Assembly (NCBI RefSeq): GCF_008297955.1
Contig: NZ_VTPY01000001.1
Location: forward strand, 372,001-436,000
Direction of reading: 5' to 3'
DNA from: Billgrantia pellis
Lineage (GTDB): Bacteria; Pseudomonadota; Gammaproteobacteria; Pseudomonadales; Halomonadaceae
DNA: 64,000 nucleotides
Part shown: piece after piece, positions 1-7,332 of the stretch
How the letters are laid out: the number at the start of each line of letters is the position of its first letter
Numbering within the stretch: the stretch's first letter is position 1
The notes under the pieces: generated by a model
What the model saw: the letters and a program-made list of their open reading frames with translations, nothing else
Told to the model about the DNA's origin: nothing
Databases searched by the model: none
Made by a program: the position numbers and the translations under genes

Positions 1-15
1 AGTGGCGGGGAGGGC

Positions 16-354
16 ATGAGCATGCAAGTAATCGGAATACCCAGCGGTTCGGAAGTGAAGCATTCCGCCTATATCGATCACATCCGCAGTGGCGCTTGTC
101 GACGCCAGCAAGAAGCCGCCCTGGCGGTGCTGGCGCTGTCCGCCCAGCCGCTGACTCGCCATGAGATTGCCGAGCTTGCCGGTATGGCCCTTTCCGGCGC
201 CTGTGGCCGCGTGGCCGAGCTGCTCGACCTCGATTATGTCGAGGTGGCCGGTACCGTGAAGCCCGCCGGCGTGCGCTCGCCGCGCTCGACCCTGCAACTG
301 ACTGACAAGGGCCGCACTGAGGCCGCTAGGATCCTGGAGGAGCTCGCCGCATGA
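16..354 (+). CDS. Phage winged-helix-like protein, function unknown
   Basis: This 112-residue protein contains a helix-turn-helix-like stretch at about residues 30-75 (PLTRHEIAELAG followed by a second helix and a basic wing with RSPRSTLQLT), which resembles a MarR/winged-helix fold. It is the first of five tightly coupled genes; its stop overlaps the next start as ATGA at 351-354. The position, upstream of the late regulator and lysis genes, suggests a role in the early-to-late or replication region of the prophage. I do not recognise a named family, so DNA binding is inferred only from the fold-like pattern. Confidence 0.6.
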   Translation: MSMQVIGIPSGSEVKHSAYIDHIRSGACRRQQEAALAVLALSAQPLTRHEIAELAGMALSGACGRVAELLDLDYVEVAGTVKPAGVRSPRSTLQLTDKGRTEAARILEELAA

Positions 355-1223
355 GCAATAAGCCCATCGACATCGAGAATGCCACTCTGATGGCGCTGGC
401 CAAGGAGCATGCCGAAGCCCGCCGCCCCGTAACCACGCTGATCGTGATGGCAGCCTGCAACGCCAAGACCTCTGCCCAGCAGGACAAGACGCTGGTTGCG
501 CTTGCTTCGCTGAAGCGCCAAGGCCTGGTGGTGCAGCACTGCGACCGCTGGGAGGTTACAGCAGATGGCCATATTGCGGCCCGCCAGCTGATGGCGCAGG
601 AAACATTGCCGCAGCCTGGCGCCGAGCCGATCCCGATGGAGCGCGGGTTCAAGTCTCGCAAAGTGCGCGACACCATCCGGCCCATGATCGGCGGTGCGCC
701 CAAGCCGGTGACGCGCTCTGTGCCGGCGCCAACTATCAAGGAATCCTTGTCAGTTGCCCCGGGCCCAGGCCCTAGTTCGACGGCCTGTGATGATCAATGG
801 CAGGAAGAGCGCATCGATGTCATCGGCCAGAACGGGCCCACCGGTGAGCACTATCCAGCCAACGATCTAAACGAATACCCGAGCGATGCTGAGGTGGAGC
901 AGTTTTTTGGCTGGCTGGAAAGCTGCCCTCTCGGAGGCGGCAAGAGTCAGCCCTCTGATCCTTTTGCAGAGTTCACGCGCCCCTTTGATGAGGCGGATAG
1001 CCTTTTCAAGGCCGCCCAGCGCGATGCGGTTATTCATGCGCTCGGCGAGGCTGGTCTTGCGGTACTGCAGCGAGACTTGCTCGACCGCTGTGCCGCTATG
1101 CACCTGACCCTGCTGGCGCAGGCGAAGGCGGCCCGCGATGCGGGTGACCCAGGCGCTGGCCGTGAGCTGGCTTGGCTGCTGGAAACCGGAGAGCAGCTGG
1201 TGGCAGCAGGAAGGCTGGCATGA
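351..1223 (+). CDS. Phage hypothetical protein with N-terminal winged-helix-like region
   Basis: This 290-residue protein has an N-terminal region (about residues 10-75, ending GLVVQHCDRWEVTADG) that looks like a second winged-helix unit related in layout to the preceding gene. A low-complexity proline-rich linker follows (about 80-160), then an acidic and helical C-terminal half. It overlaps both neighbours by four bases (ATGA), so it is almost certainly translated from the same transcript. No catalytic motif is visible. It may be a replication or regulatory accessory protein, but no function can be assigned. Confidence 0.55.
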   Translation: MSNKPIDIENATLMALAKEHAEARRPVTTLIVMAACNAKTSAQQDKTLVALASLKRQGLVVQHCDRWEVTADGHIAARQLMAQETLPQPGAEPIPMERGFKSRKVRDTIRPMIGGAPKPVTRSVPAPTIKESLSVAPGPGPSSTACDDQWQEERIDVIGQNGPTGEHYPANDLNEYPSDAEVEQFFGWLESCPLGGGKSQPSDPFAEFTRPFDEADSLFKAAQRDAVIHALGEAGLAVLQRDLLDRCAAMHLTLLAQAKAARDAGDPGAGRELAWLLETGEQLVAAGRLA

Positions 1224-1480
1224 CAGAGGCGAGATCTCCGCGAGAGCGGCAAGCATTGGCACTGCTCGACAATACCCGCTTTGCCGAGTGGCTGGATGCG
1301 ACGGCGGCTCATGGCTCGGGCTGGCCACACAACGCCACGACGGGCCGCGCTTGGCTGTGCGAGCAGTGCGGTATCGAGAGCCTTGGTCGGCTGGCTGTGT
1401 GCCCGGCTGGCGCCAAGGCCTTTGACGAGATCGAGAGGCGCTTCGCGCTGTGGGCAAGCAATCAGGAGCTGGGGCTGTGA
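1220..1480 (+). CDS. Small phage protein with Cys pair, unknown function
   Basis: This reading encodes 86 residues from the ATG at 1220, which overlaps the upstream stop as ATGA; a longer upstream start at 1172 would overlap the previous gene by 50 bases. The protein contains a CEQC pair near residues 49-52 and a third Cys about twelve residues later, so a small metal-binding fold is possible but not demonstrated. Its stop overlaps the next gene's GTG as GTGA. Translational coupling on both sides supports it being real. Function is unknown. Confidence 0.5.
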   Translation: MTEARSPRERQALALLDNTRFAEWLDATAAHGSGWPHNATTGRAWLCEQCGIESLGRLAVCPAGAKAFDEIERRFALWASNQELGL

Positions 1481-1995
1481 CTGGCCTTATTAAGCCCGGC
1501 TACCAGCCCAAAGAGTCGGCACAGCGGCTGCGAAACCCTCCTAAGCGCCGCGCGGTGGCGCATGACTATGAGGGTAGCGAGCAGAAAGCGCTGATCAGCT
1601 GGCTCCATGGTGAGTGGCGCCGCGGTACCGAGGTGGGGCAGGCCTACCCGGTGACCTACCACGTGCCCAACGGTGGGCAGCGAAGCAAGAAGACTGGCGC
1701 CGACCTCAAGGCCCAGGGGGTCAAGGCTGGCGTCTCTGACCTGGTGGTCATGGAGGCGCGCGGCGGCTTGCACGGCTTGTATCTCGAATTCAAGGCGACC
1801 CCGCCTCGGCATGCAGCAACGGCGCGCAGCCAGCGTGACTGGCTGGCGCTTGCCGATGAGCGGGGTTATGGCGCAGTGCTGGCGCGTGGGCTGGAGGAGG
1901 CCCGGCAGGTGCTGCGTGAGTATATGGGGCTGCCGCCGACCGAGGTGGCTGGCGACCGGCATCGCCTGGAGGCGGGCACTGACTGGAAGGGGTGA
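1477..1995 (+). CDS. VRR-NUC domain nuclease
   Basis: This 172-residue protein carries the PD-(D/E)xK-type VRR-NUC core: a helical start (SEQKALISWL), a basic segment with PNGGQRSKK, then VSDLVV and LYLEFKATPP, supplying the acidic and E-x-K catalytic residues, and a final helix around SQRDWLALADERGYGA. VRR-NUC proteins are structure-selective nucleases, and phage copies are common just upstream of late genes. I chose the GTG at 1477, which overlaps the previous stop; a GTG at 1450 is also in frame. The length fits stand-alone phage VRR-NUC proteins. Confidence 0.8.
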   Translation: MTGLIKPGYQPKESAQRLRNPPKRRAVAHDYEGSEQKALISWLHGEWRRGTEVGQAYPVTYHVPNGGQRSKKTGADLKAQGVKAGVSDLVVMEARGGLHGLYLEFKATPPRHAATARSQRDWLALADERGYGAVLARGLEEARQVLREYMGLPPTEVAGDRHRLEAGTDWKG

Positions 1996-1998
1996 GTG

Positions 1999-2520
1999 AT
2001 GCGTTTGCCAAAGAGCGTTCAGCAAATAGCCGACGTGGTGGGCCGAGACAAGGCCCTGCACCTGGTGCGCCAGCTGCGTCAACAGCAGGCGGGAAAAACG
2101 CTCTCGATCTACGTGCCTCAGCCAGAGCGCCTGCATATCAATCATGCCCTGGTCGAGATGCTGGGCTATCCGGAGGCGCTGGCGCTCTGCGAGGAATTCG
2201 GCGGTACCCATCTATTTCCCTCGGCCTGCCGCTACCTGCAGCGGGCCATCAAGAATCGGCAGATCCTTGCCCTGCGAGATACCGGGCTGAGCATCGAAGA
2301 GGTGGCCGAGCAGCTCGGCATGTCGCGCAAGTGGGTGGCCAACGTGGTGGATGCCCGCGACATGGTGCGGCGTGGCGACAGCATCGAGGTGGTGGCGCGC
2401 TCGGTGAAGATCTCGCCGCTTACGCTGGGCTACATCCTCGACATCGATGTCGATGACGTGGGGCCGGTGACTAGCCGCGGTGAGCGTCGCGCCGCCAGCC
2501 CTCAAATGCCGCTGCTCTGA
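1999..2520 (+). CDS. Mor-family transcription activator
   Basis: The protein (173 residues) matches the Mor/C activator family of phage Mu: an N-terminal LPKSVQQIADVVG region, the central beta-strand and GG-containing dimer region (TLSIYVPQ ... FGGTHLFPS), and a C-terminal helix-turn-helix (LSIEEVAEQLGMSRKWVANVV, about residues 95-115). Mor proteins activate middle or late phage promoters as dimers. The gene lies directly before the lysis and terminase genes, where lambda carries its late regulator Q, so it is probably the late-gene switch. An in-frame GTG at 1996 directly precedes the chosen ATG. The stop codon overlaps the first copy of the 18-bp repeat. Confidence 0.8.
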   Translation: MRLPKSVQQIADVVGRDKALHLVRQLRQQQAGKTLSIYVPQPERLHINHALVEMLGYPEALALCEEFGGTHLFPSACRYLQRAIKNRQILALRDTGLSIEEVAEQLGMSRKWVANVVDARDMVRRGDSIEVVARSVKISPLTLGYILDIDVDDVGPVTSRGERRAASPQMPLL

Positions 2521-2536
2521 ACTACCGCCAGCGGAG
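2519..2536 (+). repeat. Dispersed 18-bp boundary repeat, copy 1
   Basis: This is GAACTACCGCCAGCGGAG, with an internal CCGC-CA-GCGG inverted repeat. It overlaps the stop of the Mor-like gene and precedes the lysis cassette. The next 30 bases resemble those after copy 5. Confidence 0.85.
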
Positions 2537-2637
2537 GCTCTTTCCGCGCGTGCGCACACTGTGAGGCATATGACTAGCGCCGCGCCAAGGCGCGGATCGA
2601 GATAAGCATGCACTCCAGCTACGCAGGGCCGGTGATC

Positions 2638-3009
2638 ATGGCAGAAGTGAACGAGCGATTGGCCCGGGTGGAAACGAAGGTCGACACCCAGGCCGATGTT
2701 ATGGCCCGACTCGAGCGCCATCTGGAGACGATGAGCGCCTCCCATGCCGAGATGGCAAAGACCGTTTCGCAGATCCCCGGCCTCTTCAACCAGATGTTGG
2801 ATATTCAGCGCACCACCGCTGATCAGGGCGACCGCCTAACAGCCCTGGAGCGAGAAATGGAGCACTCCCGCCAGGCGCGCGACCATCTCCGCACCGTGGT
2901 CGAGCCCAAGGTCAACCGTTCCCACTTGATTTCCGGTGCCACGGCATGGCTGGCGGCGCTGGTGCTGACTGCTGTCATCACGGCCAGCACCAAGGGTTGG
3001 CTGGAATAA
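2638..3009 (+). CDS. Phage membrane-anchored coiled-coil protein of the lysis region
   Basis: The protein (123 residues from the ATG at 2638; an alternative ATG lies at 2608) starts MAEVNERLARVETKVD, has a long heptad-rich helix to about residue 95, and ends with one transmembrane segment (about 100-118, rich in Ala, Leu and Val). This tail-anchored coiled-coil layout is common in phage lysis cassettes, beside endolysin and holin, but the family has no clear biochemical role. It could be a second holin-like or antiholin-like protein. Its stop is nine bases upstream of the endolysin start. Confidence 0.6.
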   Translation: MAEVNERLARVETKVDTQADVMARLERHLETMSASHAEMAKTVSQIPGLFNQMLDIQRTTADQGDRLTALEREMEHSRQARDHLRTVVEPKVNRSHLISGATAWLAALVLTAVITASTKGWLE

Positions 3010-3018
3010 GGAGGCCGT

Positions 3019-3378
3019 ATGTCTGACCAGATTTCCCCCCACTTCCGTCGCCGTGAGTTCGCTTGCAAGTGCGGCTGCGGCTTCGACACCGTCGATCTCG
3101 ACACGCTGCAGGTGCTTGAGGCAGTGCGTGCCCATTACGGCCGGCCTGTGACGATTACCAGCGGCTGCCGCTGTGCGAACCATAATCGCCGCGTGGGCGG
3201 AGCGGCTGGCAGCCAGCATGTGCTGGGCCGTGCGGCCGACTTTCGTGTGCAGGGTGTTCACCCGCACGAAGTGCACGCCTGGCTGGCCGAGAACTTCCCC
3301 GGGGCGAGCCTTGGGCGCTACGCCACGTTTACGCATGTGGACACCCGTTCGGGCGGCCCGGCACGGTGGGGTGGCTGA
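3019..3378 (+). CDS. Peptidase M15A endolysin (D-Ala-D-Ala carboxypeptidase-like)
   Basis: The 119-residue protein is a zinc peptidase of the M15A group. It shows the S-x-H-x-x-G-x-A-x-D zinc signature as SQHVLGRAADF (about residues 72-82) and the second histidine in THVDTR near the C-terminus, with the typical HFRRREFACKCGCG start. Enzymes of this family cleave peptidoglycan stem peptides, so this is the probable phage endolysin. It has no signal peptide, so export would need a holin; the following gene is a good candidate. A ribosome binding site (AAGGAGG) lies just before the ATG. Confidence 0.9.
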   Translation: MSDQISPHFRRREFACKCGCGFDTVDLDTLQVLEAVRAHYGRPVTITSGCRCANHNRRVGGAAGSQHVLGRAADFRVQGVHPHEVHAWLAENFPGASLGRYATFTHVDTRSGGPARWGG

Positions 3379-3656
3379 TGGCCCACCTGATACCGCTTGC
3401 GATGCTGCTGTTGGGGCATGGCGCTCACCTGCTCAAGAAGCTGATCGAGGTGCGCCAGCAGGGAAATGAGATCTCGCTGGCTCAGTTCCTGCGGCTGCGG
3501 CCGTACAAGTCGGCACTGGCCCTGCTGGGCAGTGTGGCCGGGTATCTACTGCTTGCCGAGCATGGCGCGCCCAGCCTGGTGGCTGCGTTCGGCGTGGGCT
3601 ATGCCGCTGATTCCATGCTGGAGGTCGTTGGCGCCAGAGCGAGGGCCGAGGCATGA
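3378..3656 (+). CDS. Holin-like phage membrane protein
   Basis: This 92-residue protein has two hydrophobic stretches (about residues 2-16 and 49-75) separated by a charged loop with KKLIEVRQQGNEISLAQFLRLRPYK, and a charged C-terminus. Size, topology and position between the endolysin and the Rz spanin fit a holin or a related small phage membrane protein. The ATG at 3378 overlaps the endolysin stop (TGATG), so I prefer it to the upstream GTG at 3366. No sequence motif proves holin activity; the call rests on context. Confidence 0.6.
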   Translation: MAHLIPLAMLLLGHGAHLLKKLIEVRQQGNEISLAQFLRLRPYKSALALLGSVAGYLLLAEHGAPSLVAAFGVGYAADSMLEVVGARARAEA

Positions 3657-4015
3657 AGCTGCTCTCATGGCGCATATGGGCGGCTCTTGCGGCAGCCGGG
3701 CTATTGGCGCTTGGGCTGTATCAGTTGCGTGCACAGGCCGAGGAGATCGGTGCGCTGCAGGCCGAGAACGCCACCCAGCGTCAGGCCATTGATCAGCTGG
3801 GCCATGCCCTGACAGCCCAGCATGAACACCATGCCCGCCAACTGGCCGCACGTGATGCCGCCTTGGACGCCGAGCGTGCCCACGCTGCTGAGGCGCGCCA
3901 GCGTGCCGACAGCCTTTCCCACGAGATACGCCATGCGAGGGCGACCGATGCCGACATTGATGCGTGCATGGGCTTGCAGCTGCCTGCCGGCATTGCTGAC
4001 AGCCTGCGCCAGTGA
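3653..4015 (+). CDS. Rz: Rz-like inner-membrane spanin
   Basis: The 120-residue protein has one N-terminal transmembrane anchor (about residues 8-24, ALAAAGLLALGLYQL) followed by a long helical periplasmic domain rich in Ala, Gln, Arg and Glu. This is the i-spanin architecture. Spanins fuse inner and outer membrane in the last step of lysis of Gram-negative hosts. The start overlaps the holin-like gene stop (ATGA). The partner lipoprotein Rz1 starts inside this gene in the +1 frame, as in lambda. Confidence 0.8.
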   Translation: MKLLSWRIWAALAAAGLLALGLYQLRAQAEEIGALQAENATQRQAIDQLGHALTAQHEHHARQLAARDAALDAERAHAAEARQRADSLSHEIRHARATDADIDACMGLQLPAGIADSLRQ

Positions 4016-4235
4016 GCCGGTAGTGATCACCGAGCGTGAGGCTGTGCTGCCCCCTGCCGCCTACCTGGAGCCCTGCGCTATCAGCCTGGGCGATGGCTCT
4101 GTGCAGGGCGCCCTGCAGGGCCTGCGCTCTACCATCGAGTGCGACCGCGCCGACAAGGCAGCGCTGCGTGCGTGGGCGGCTGAGGCGCAGCAGGAAGGCG
4201 GCGAGCCGCGCACAGAAAAAAAGGTACTCCCGTAG
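3933..4235 (+). CDS. Rz1: Rz1-like outer-membrane spanin lipoprotein (nested start)
   Basis: This gene begins inside Rz in the +1 frame. From the ATG at 3933 (alternatives at 3948 and 3960) it encodes a short signal sequence ending in a lipobox, LLTAC, with the lipidated Cys encoded at 4005-4007 just before the Rz stop. The mature protein is about 76 residues, longer than lambda Rz1, and contains a proline-containing start (LPPAAYLEP) and a Cys in TIECDRADK typical of o-spanins of Pseudomonas-type phages. Rz and Rz1 would bridge the periplasm together. Confidence 0.75.
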   Translation: MRGRPMPTLMRAWACSCLPALLTACASEPVVITEREAVLPPAAYLEPCAISLGDGSVQGALQGLRSTIECDRADKAALRAWAAEAQQEGGEPRTEKKVLP

Positions 4236-4325
4236 GGGGTGGGGCCTGCGGGTGACAGGAGTCGCGGAAATTCATGTGAGCGAGCCGCTCAGTATCCGGT
4301 TGATTGTTGTTGTTTGAGGTAGCCG

Positions 4326-4847
4326 ATGGCGTTCAAGGGGAAAGGCAGGGCGGTCAACCGCGAAGAGCTCGCCGAGGTGTTCGGCGTTTCCCTCAACACC
4401 GTGTCCACCTGGGTGCGTAATGGATGCCCGTTCGATCAGCGCGGCCGGCAGGGCAAGCCGTGGCAATTCAACACCCGGGACGTTTCCGAATGGCTGCGTG
4501 ATCAGGCGCGCATCGAAGCGGAGAGCGATGCGCCGCTAGACGAGTTCGCGCTCAAGTTGCGCAAGCTGGCAGCCGAGACGGCGCAGGCCGAGCTGGACCT
4601 GGCCGTGGCTCGCAAGCAGGTAGCGCCCATCGATGAGTTCGAGCGAGCTCGCGCTCTAGAAAACGCCACCGTCAGGGCGAACGTCATGAACGTCCCGAGC
4701 CGGGTGGTATCGCAGCTGATCGGCGAAACCGACGAGGGCCGCTTCAAGGAGGTCCTGTCCGCCGAGCTGGTGCAGGCGCTTGAGTCGGCGGCAGATGCCG
4801 AGATCGAGCTTGAGGAAGAGGACGAGGATGACGCCGACGGCAACTGA
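4326..4847 (+). CDS. Terminase small subunit, Nu1 family
   Basis: This 173-residue protein starts with a winged-helix DNA-binding domain (about residues 10-60: NREELAEVFGVSLNTVSTWVRNGCPF and a basic wing GRQGKPWQFNTRDVSEWL), which is the Nu1 signature, followed by a long helix and a very acidic C-terminus. Nu1-type subunits recognise the packaging site on concatemeric phage DNA and recruit the large subunit. The gene overlaps the large-subunit start by 20 bases. The Nu1/GpA pair indicates lambda-like cos-type packaging. Confidence 0.88.
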   Translation: MAFKGKGRAVNREELAEVFGVSLNTVSTWVRNGCPFDQRGRQGKPWQFNTRDVSEWLRDQARIEAESDAPLDEFALKLRKLAAETAQAELDLAVARKQVAPIDEFERARALENATVRANVMNVPSRVVSQLIGETDEGRFKEVLSAELVQALESAADAEIELEEEDEDDADGN

Positions 4848-6789
4848 AGGGCTTGAGCAGTTCAGCAACACTGCCGGCGTCGCCCGGGCTCTCAAGCGAG
4901 CCGCACGCCACCTGGTGCCGCCCGCGCCTCTCAAGCCCAGCGTCTGGGCAGAGGCCAACGTGCGCATCCCCGCTGGGAATGCCATCCCCGGTCCGATCCG
5001 CTTCGACAATGCCCCGTACCAGCGCGAACCCATGGACATGGCCACCCATCCCGGTTGCTATCGCATATCGCTGATGTGGGGCGCCCAGGTGGGCAAGACG
5101 CAGCTAGCGCTGTGCCTGCAGGGCTACGGCATTGCCCATGAGCCGCGCAGCCAGATGATGATGCAACCCAGCCAGGGCGACCTGACCACCTGGCTGGAAA
5201 CCAAATTCAACCCCATGGTCTCGGCCAACCCGGTGCTGGAGAACCTGCTGGCCAAGCCGCGCAGCCATGAGGGTGTGAACAATCAGCGCATGAAGAGTTA
5301 CCCGGGCGGCTTCCTGATGTTCGCCTGGGCTGGCTCCACCAAGACCATGCGCGGCCGCTCGGCGCCGTGGATCGTTGCCGATGAGGTGGACGGCTACAGC
5401 GGTACCGACGAAGGCGACGAAGTCGAGCTGCTCTGGCAGCGTGCCGCGACCTTCGGCGACCAGCGGCTGCTGGTGGAGATCTCTACGCCAACTATCAAGG
5501 GAGAGAGCCGCATAGAGGCGGCCTACGAGATGGGCGACCAGCGCCGCTTCTATGTGGCCTGCCCGCACTGCGACCATCATCAGGCGCTCGATTGGCACCA
5601 GGTCACCTGGGACAAGGACGAAGACGGCAACCACTACCCCGACACCGCCGCCTATGTCTGCAAGCACTGCGGTGCCATGTGGAACGACGGCGAGCGTATT
5701 GCCGCGATCCGCACTGCCGAGCAGGTCGGGGCCGGCTGGAAATCCGCCAAGCCCTTCCGTGGCCATGCCAGCTACCACCTCAACGAGCTGTACAGCTGCT
5801 TCCGCCGGCTGCGCGACATCGTGCAGAGCTTCCTGGACAAAAAGGCGAAGGGCGACCTGCAGAGCTTCATCAACGTCAGCCTGGCCGAGACCTGGGAGGA
5901 GCAGGGCGAGCAGGCCGAGGCTCATGTGCTGATGGAGCGCGCCGAGACTTTTAGGGCGCCGGTACCGGCCGGTGGCGTGGTACTGACGGCCGGCATCGAC
6001 ATGCAGCAGGACCGCCTCGAGGTGGAGACCGTGGCCTGGGGCTACGGCAACGAGTCGTGGTCGGTGGATTACACAGTGCTGTGGGGCGATACGCTGCAGG
6101 ACGAGGTGTGGCGAGATCTCGACGACTATCTGGCCACCACCTGGACCCACGAGACCGGCGCCCAGCTCGGCATTGTGGCTGCCTGCCTGGATACCGGCGG
6201 CAATGCTGGCTACACCCAGCGAGCCTACGAATACGCACGCGGCAAGACCGGGCGCCGCCTGTTCGCTATCAAGGGTGTGCCCGGTTGGGATAGGCCAGTG
6301 GTAACGGCACCCTCGCGCAAGAAAACCGGGCGCGGCCAGCGAAAGGTAGATCTGTTCAGCGTAGGTGTTGACGAAGCCAAGCTCACCATCATGCGCCGCC
6401 TCGCCGTGGCAGAGCCGGGCCCCGGCTACTGCCATATCCCCGCCGATCGCGAAGCCGAGTGGTTCCACCAGCTCACCGCCGAGAAGCTGGTGACCAAGTA
6501 CCTCAAAGGCGTGCCCAAGCGCGAATGGCACCAGACCCGCCCGCGTAACGAGGCGCTCGACTGCCGCGTCTACGCCTATGCCGCGCTCAAGATCGCCAGC
6601 CCCAACCTGAAACGCCATGCCGCCCGCCTGGCCGAGTACGAGAAACCCGACGATGTGGAGGAGCGTGACGCGCACGAGCCCGTTATAGATGCCTTGCGGG
6701 AACCACCGCCAGCGGAGCCGGAACCACGCAAACGCAAGACTAGGCGCAAAGCAACACGCCCACGAAAGAACTTCGTCAACCATTGGTGA
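4828..6789 (+). CDS. Terminase large subunit, GpA family
   Basis: The 653-residue protein is a GpA-type packaging motor and nuclease. A Walker A-like motif GAQVGKT lies at residues 85-91 and a Walker B motif VADEVD at 183-188. Two CxxC pairs (CPHC at 245-248 and CKHC at 278-281) form the zinc-ribbon-like insert typical of the family. The C-terminal nuclease part starts near GIDMQQDRLEVE. I prefer the ATG at 4828 because the longer reading from 4780 lies wholly inside Nu1. The extreme C-terminus is a basic, proline-rich tail encoded partly by repeat copy 2. Confidence 0.93.
   Translation: MTPTATEGLEQFSNTAGVARALKRAARHLVPPAPLKPSVWAEANVRIPAGNAIPGPIRFDNAPYQREPMDMATHPGCYRISLMWGAQVGKTQLALCLQGYGIAHEPRSQMMMQPSQGDLTTWLETKFNPMVSANPVLENLLAKPRSHEGVNNQRMKSYPGGFLMFAWAGSTKTMRGRSAPWIVADEVDGYSGTDEGDEVELLWQRAATFGDQRLLVEISTPTIKGESRIEAAYEMGDQRRFYVACPHCDHHQALDWHQVTWDKDEDGNHYPDTAAYVCKHCGAMWNDGERIAAIRTAEQVGAGWKSAKPFRGHASYHLNELYSCFRRLRDIVQSFLDKKAKGDLQSFINVSLAETWEEQGEQAEAHVLMERAETFRAPVPAGGVVLTAGIDMQQDRLEVETVAWGYGNESWSVDYTVLWGDTLQDEVWRDLDDYLATTWTHETGAQLGIVAACLDTGGNAGYTQRAYEYARGKTGRRLFAIKGVPGWDRPVVTAPSRKKTGRGQRKVDLFSVGVDEAKLTIMRRLAVAEPGPGYCHIPADREAEWFHQLTAEKLVTKYLKGVPKREWHQTRPRNEALDCRVYAYAALKIASPNLKRHAARLAEYEKPDDVEERDAHEPVIDALREPPPAEPEPRKRKTRRKATRPRKNFVNHW
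6700..6717 (+). repeat. Dispersed 18-bp boundary repeat, copy 2 (inside terminase 3' end)
   Basis: GAACCACCGCCAGCGGAG lies in frame here and encodes EPPPAE in the terminase C-terminal tail. Copy 3 encodes the same peptide with the same codons. Confidence 0.8.
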
Positions 6790-6792
6790 CGC

Positions 6793-7332
6793 ATGCCCTA
6801 CATCCCGGACAGCTTCACGGCAGGCACCACGCTGGCGCTCACGGTCGCGCTGACCGCCTACCCGCCGCCCGAGTGGTCGCTGACGCTGCTGCTGCGCGGC
6901 CCGGAACAGCGTGACCTGACCTCAACGCCTGACGGCACGGTTCACGCCTTTGCTGTCACGGCGGCCGACAGCGCCTCCTGGAAGGCCGGCGCCTACTGGT
7001 ACAGCCTTCGCGCCACTGACGGTACCGAAGTGCACGAGCTGGAAGACGGCACTCTTACCGTTGAGCTCGATCTGGCCAGCGTTACCGCCGAGCATGATGG
7101 GCGCACCCATGCAGAGCGCACTCTGGCAGCAGTCGAAGAAGAGATCGAGTTTCGGGCGAGGAAGGATCAAGACAGCTATCGCATCAACAACCGCGAGTGG
7201 CGTCGCACCCCGCTTGAGCAGCTGCTTAAGCTAAGAGATCGGTATCGGGAGGAAGTGCGCCGGCAGCGAGCTGCGCAGCGTGGCCGCAACACCCTGGGCC
7301 GGCAAGTGCTAGCGAGGTTCGGCCGTGCTTAA
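6793..7332 (+). CDS. Phage head-to-tail region protein, function unknown
   Basis: This 179-residue protein has an N-terminal beta-rich domain (about residues 1-100, with ASWKAGAYWYSLRATDG and LEDGTLTVE) and a helical C-terminal part starting HAERTLAAVEEEIEFRARK and ending in a basic region. It lies exactly where lambda carries the small head-completion protein gpW, between terminase and portal. The C-terminal part (RRTPLEQLLKLRDRYREEV) resembles gpW-like adaptors, suggesting a beta-sandwich fused to a gpW-like helical unit. That is inference; the gene could also be a baseplate or neck accessory. It overlaps the portal start. Confidence 0.5.
   Translation: MPYIPDSFTAGTTLALTVALTAYPPPEWSLTLLLRGPEQRDLTSTPDGTVHAFAVTAADSASWKAGAYWYSLRATDGTEVHELEDGTLTVELDLASVTAEHDGRTHAERTLAAVEEEIEFRARKDQDSYRINNREWRRTPLEQLLKLRDRYREEVRRQRAAQRGRNTLGRQVLARFGRA

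Noticed and set aside
5104..6783. 559-residue minus-strand ORF
   Set aside because: It is the shadow of the terminase large subunit in GC-rich DNA; the plus strand carries clear Walker and zinc motifs.
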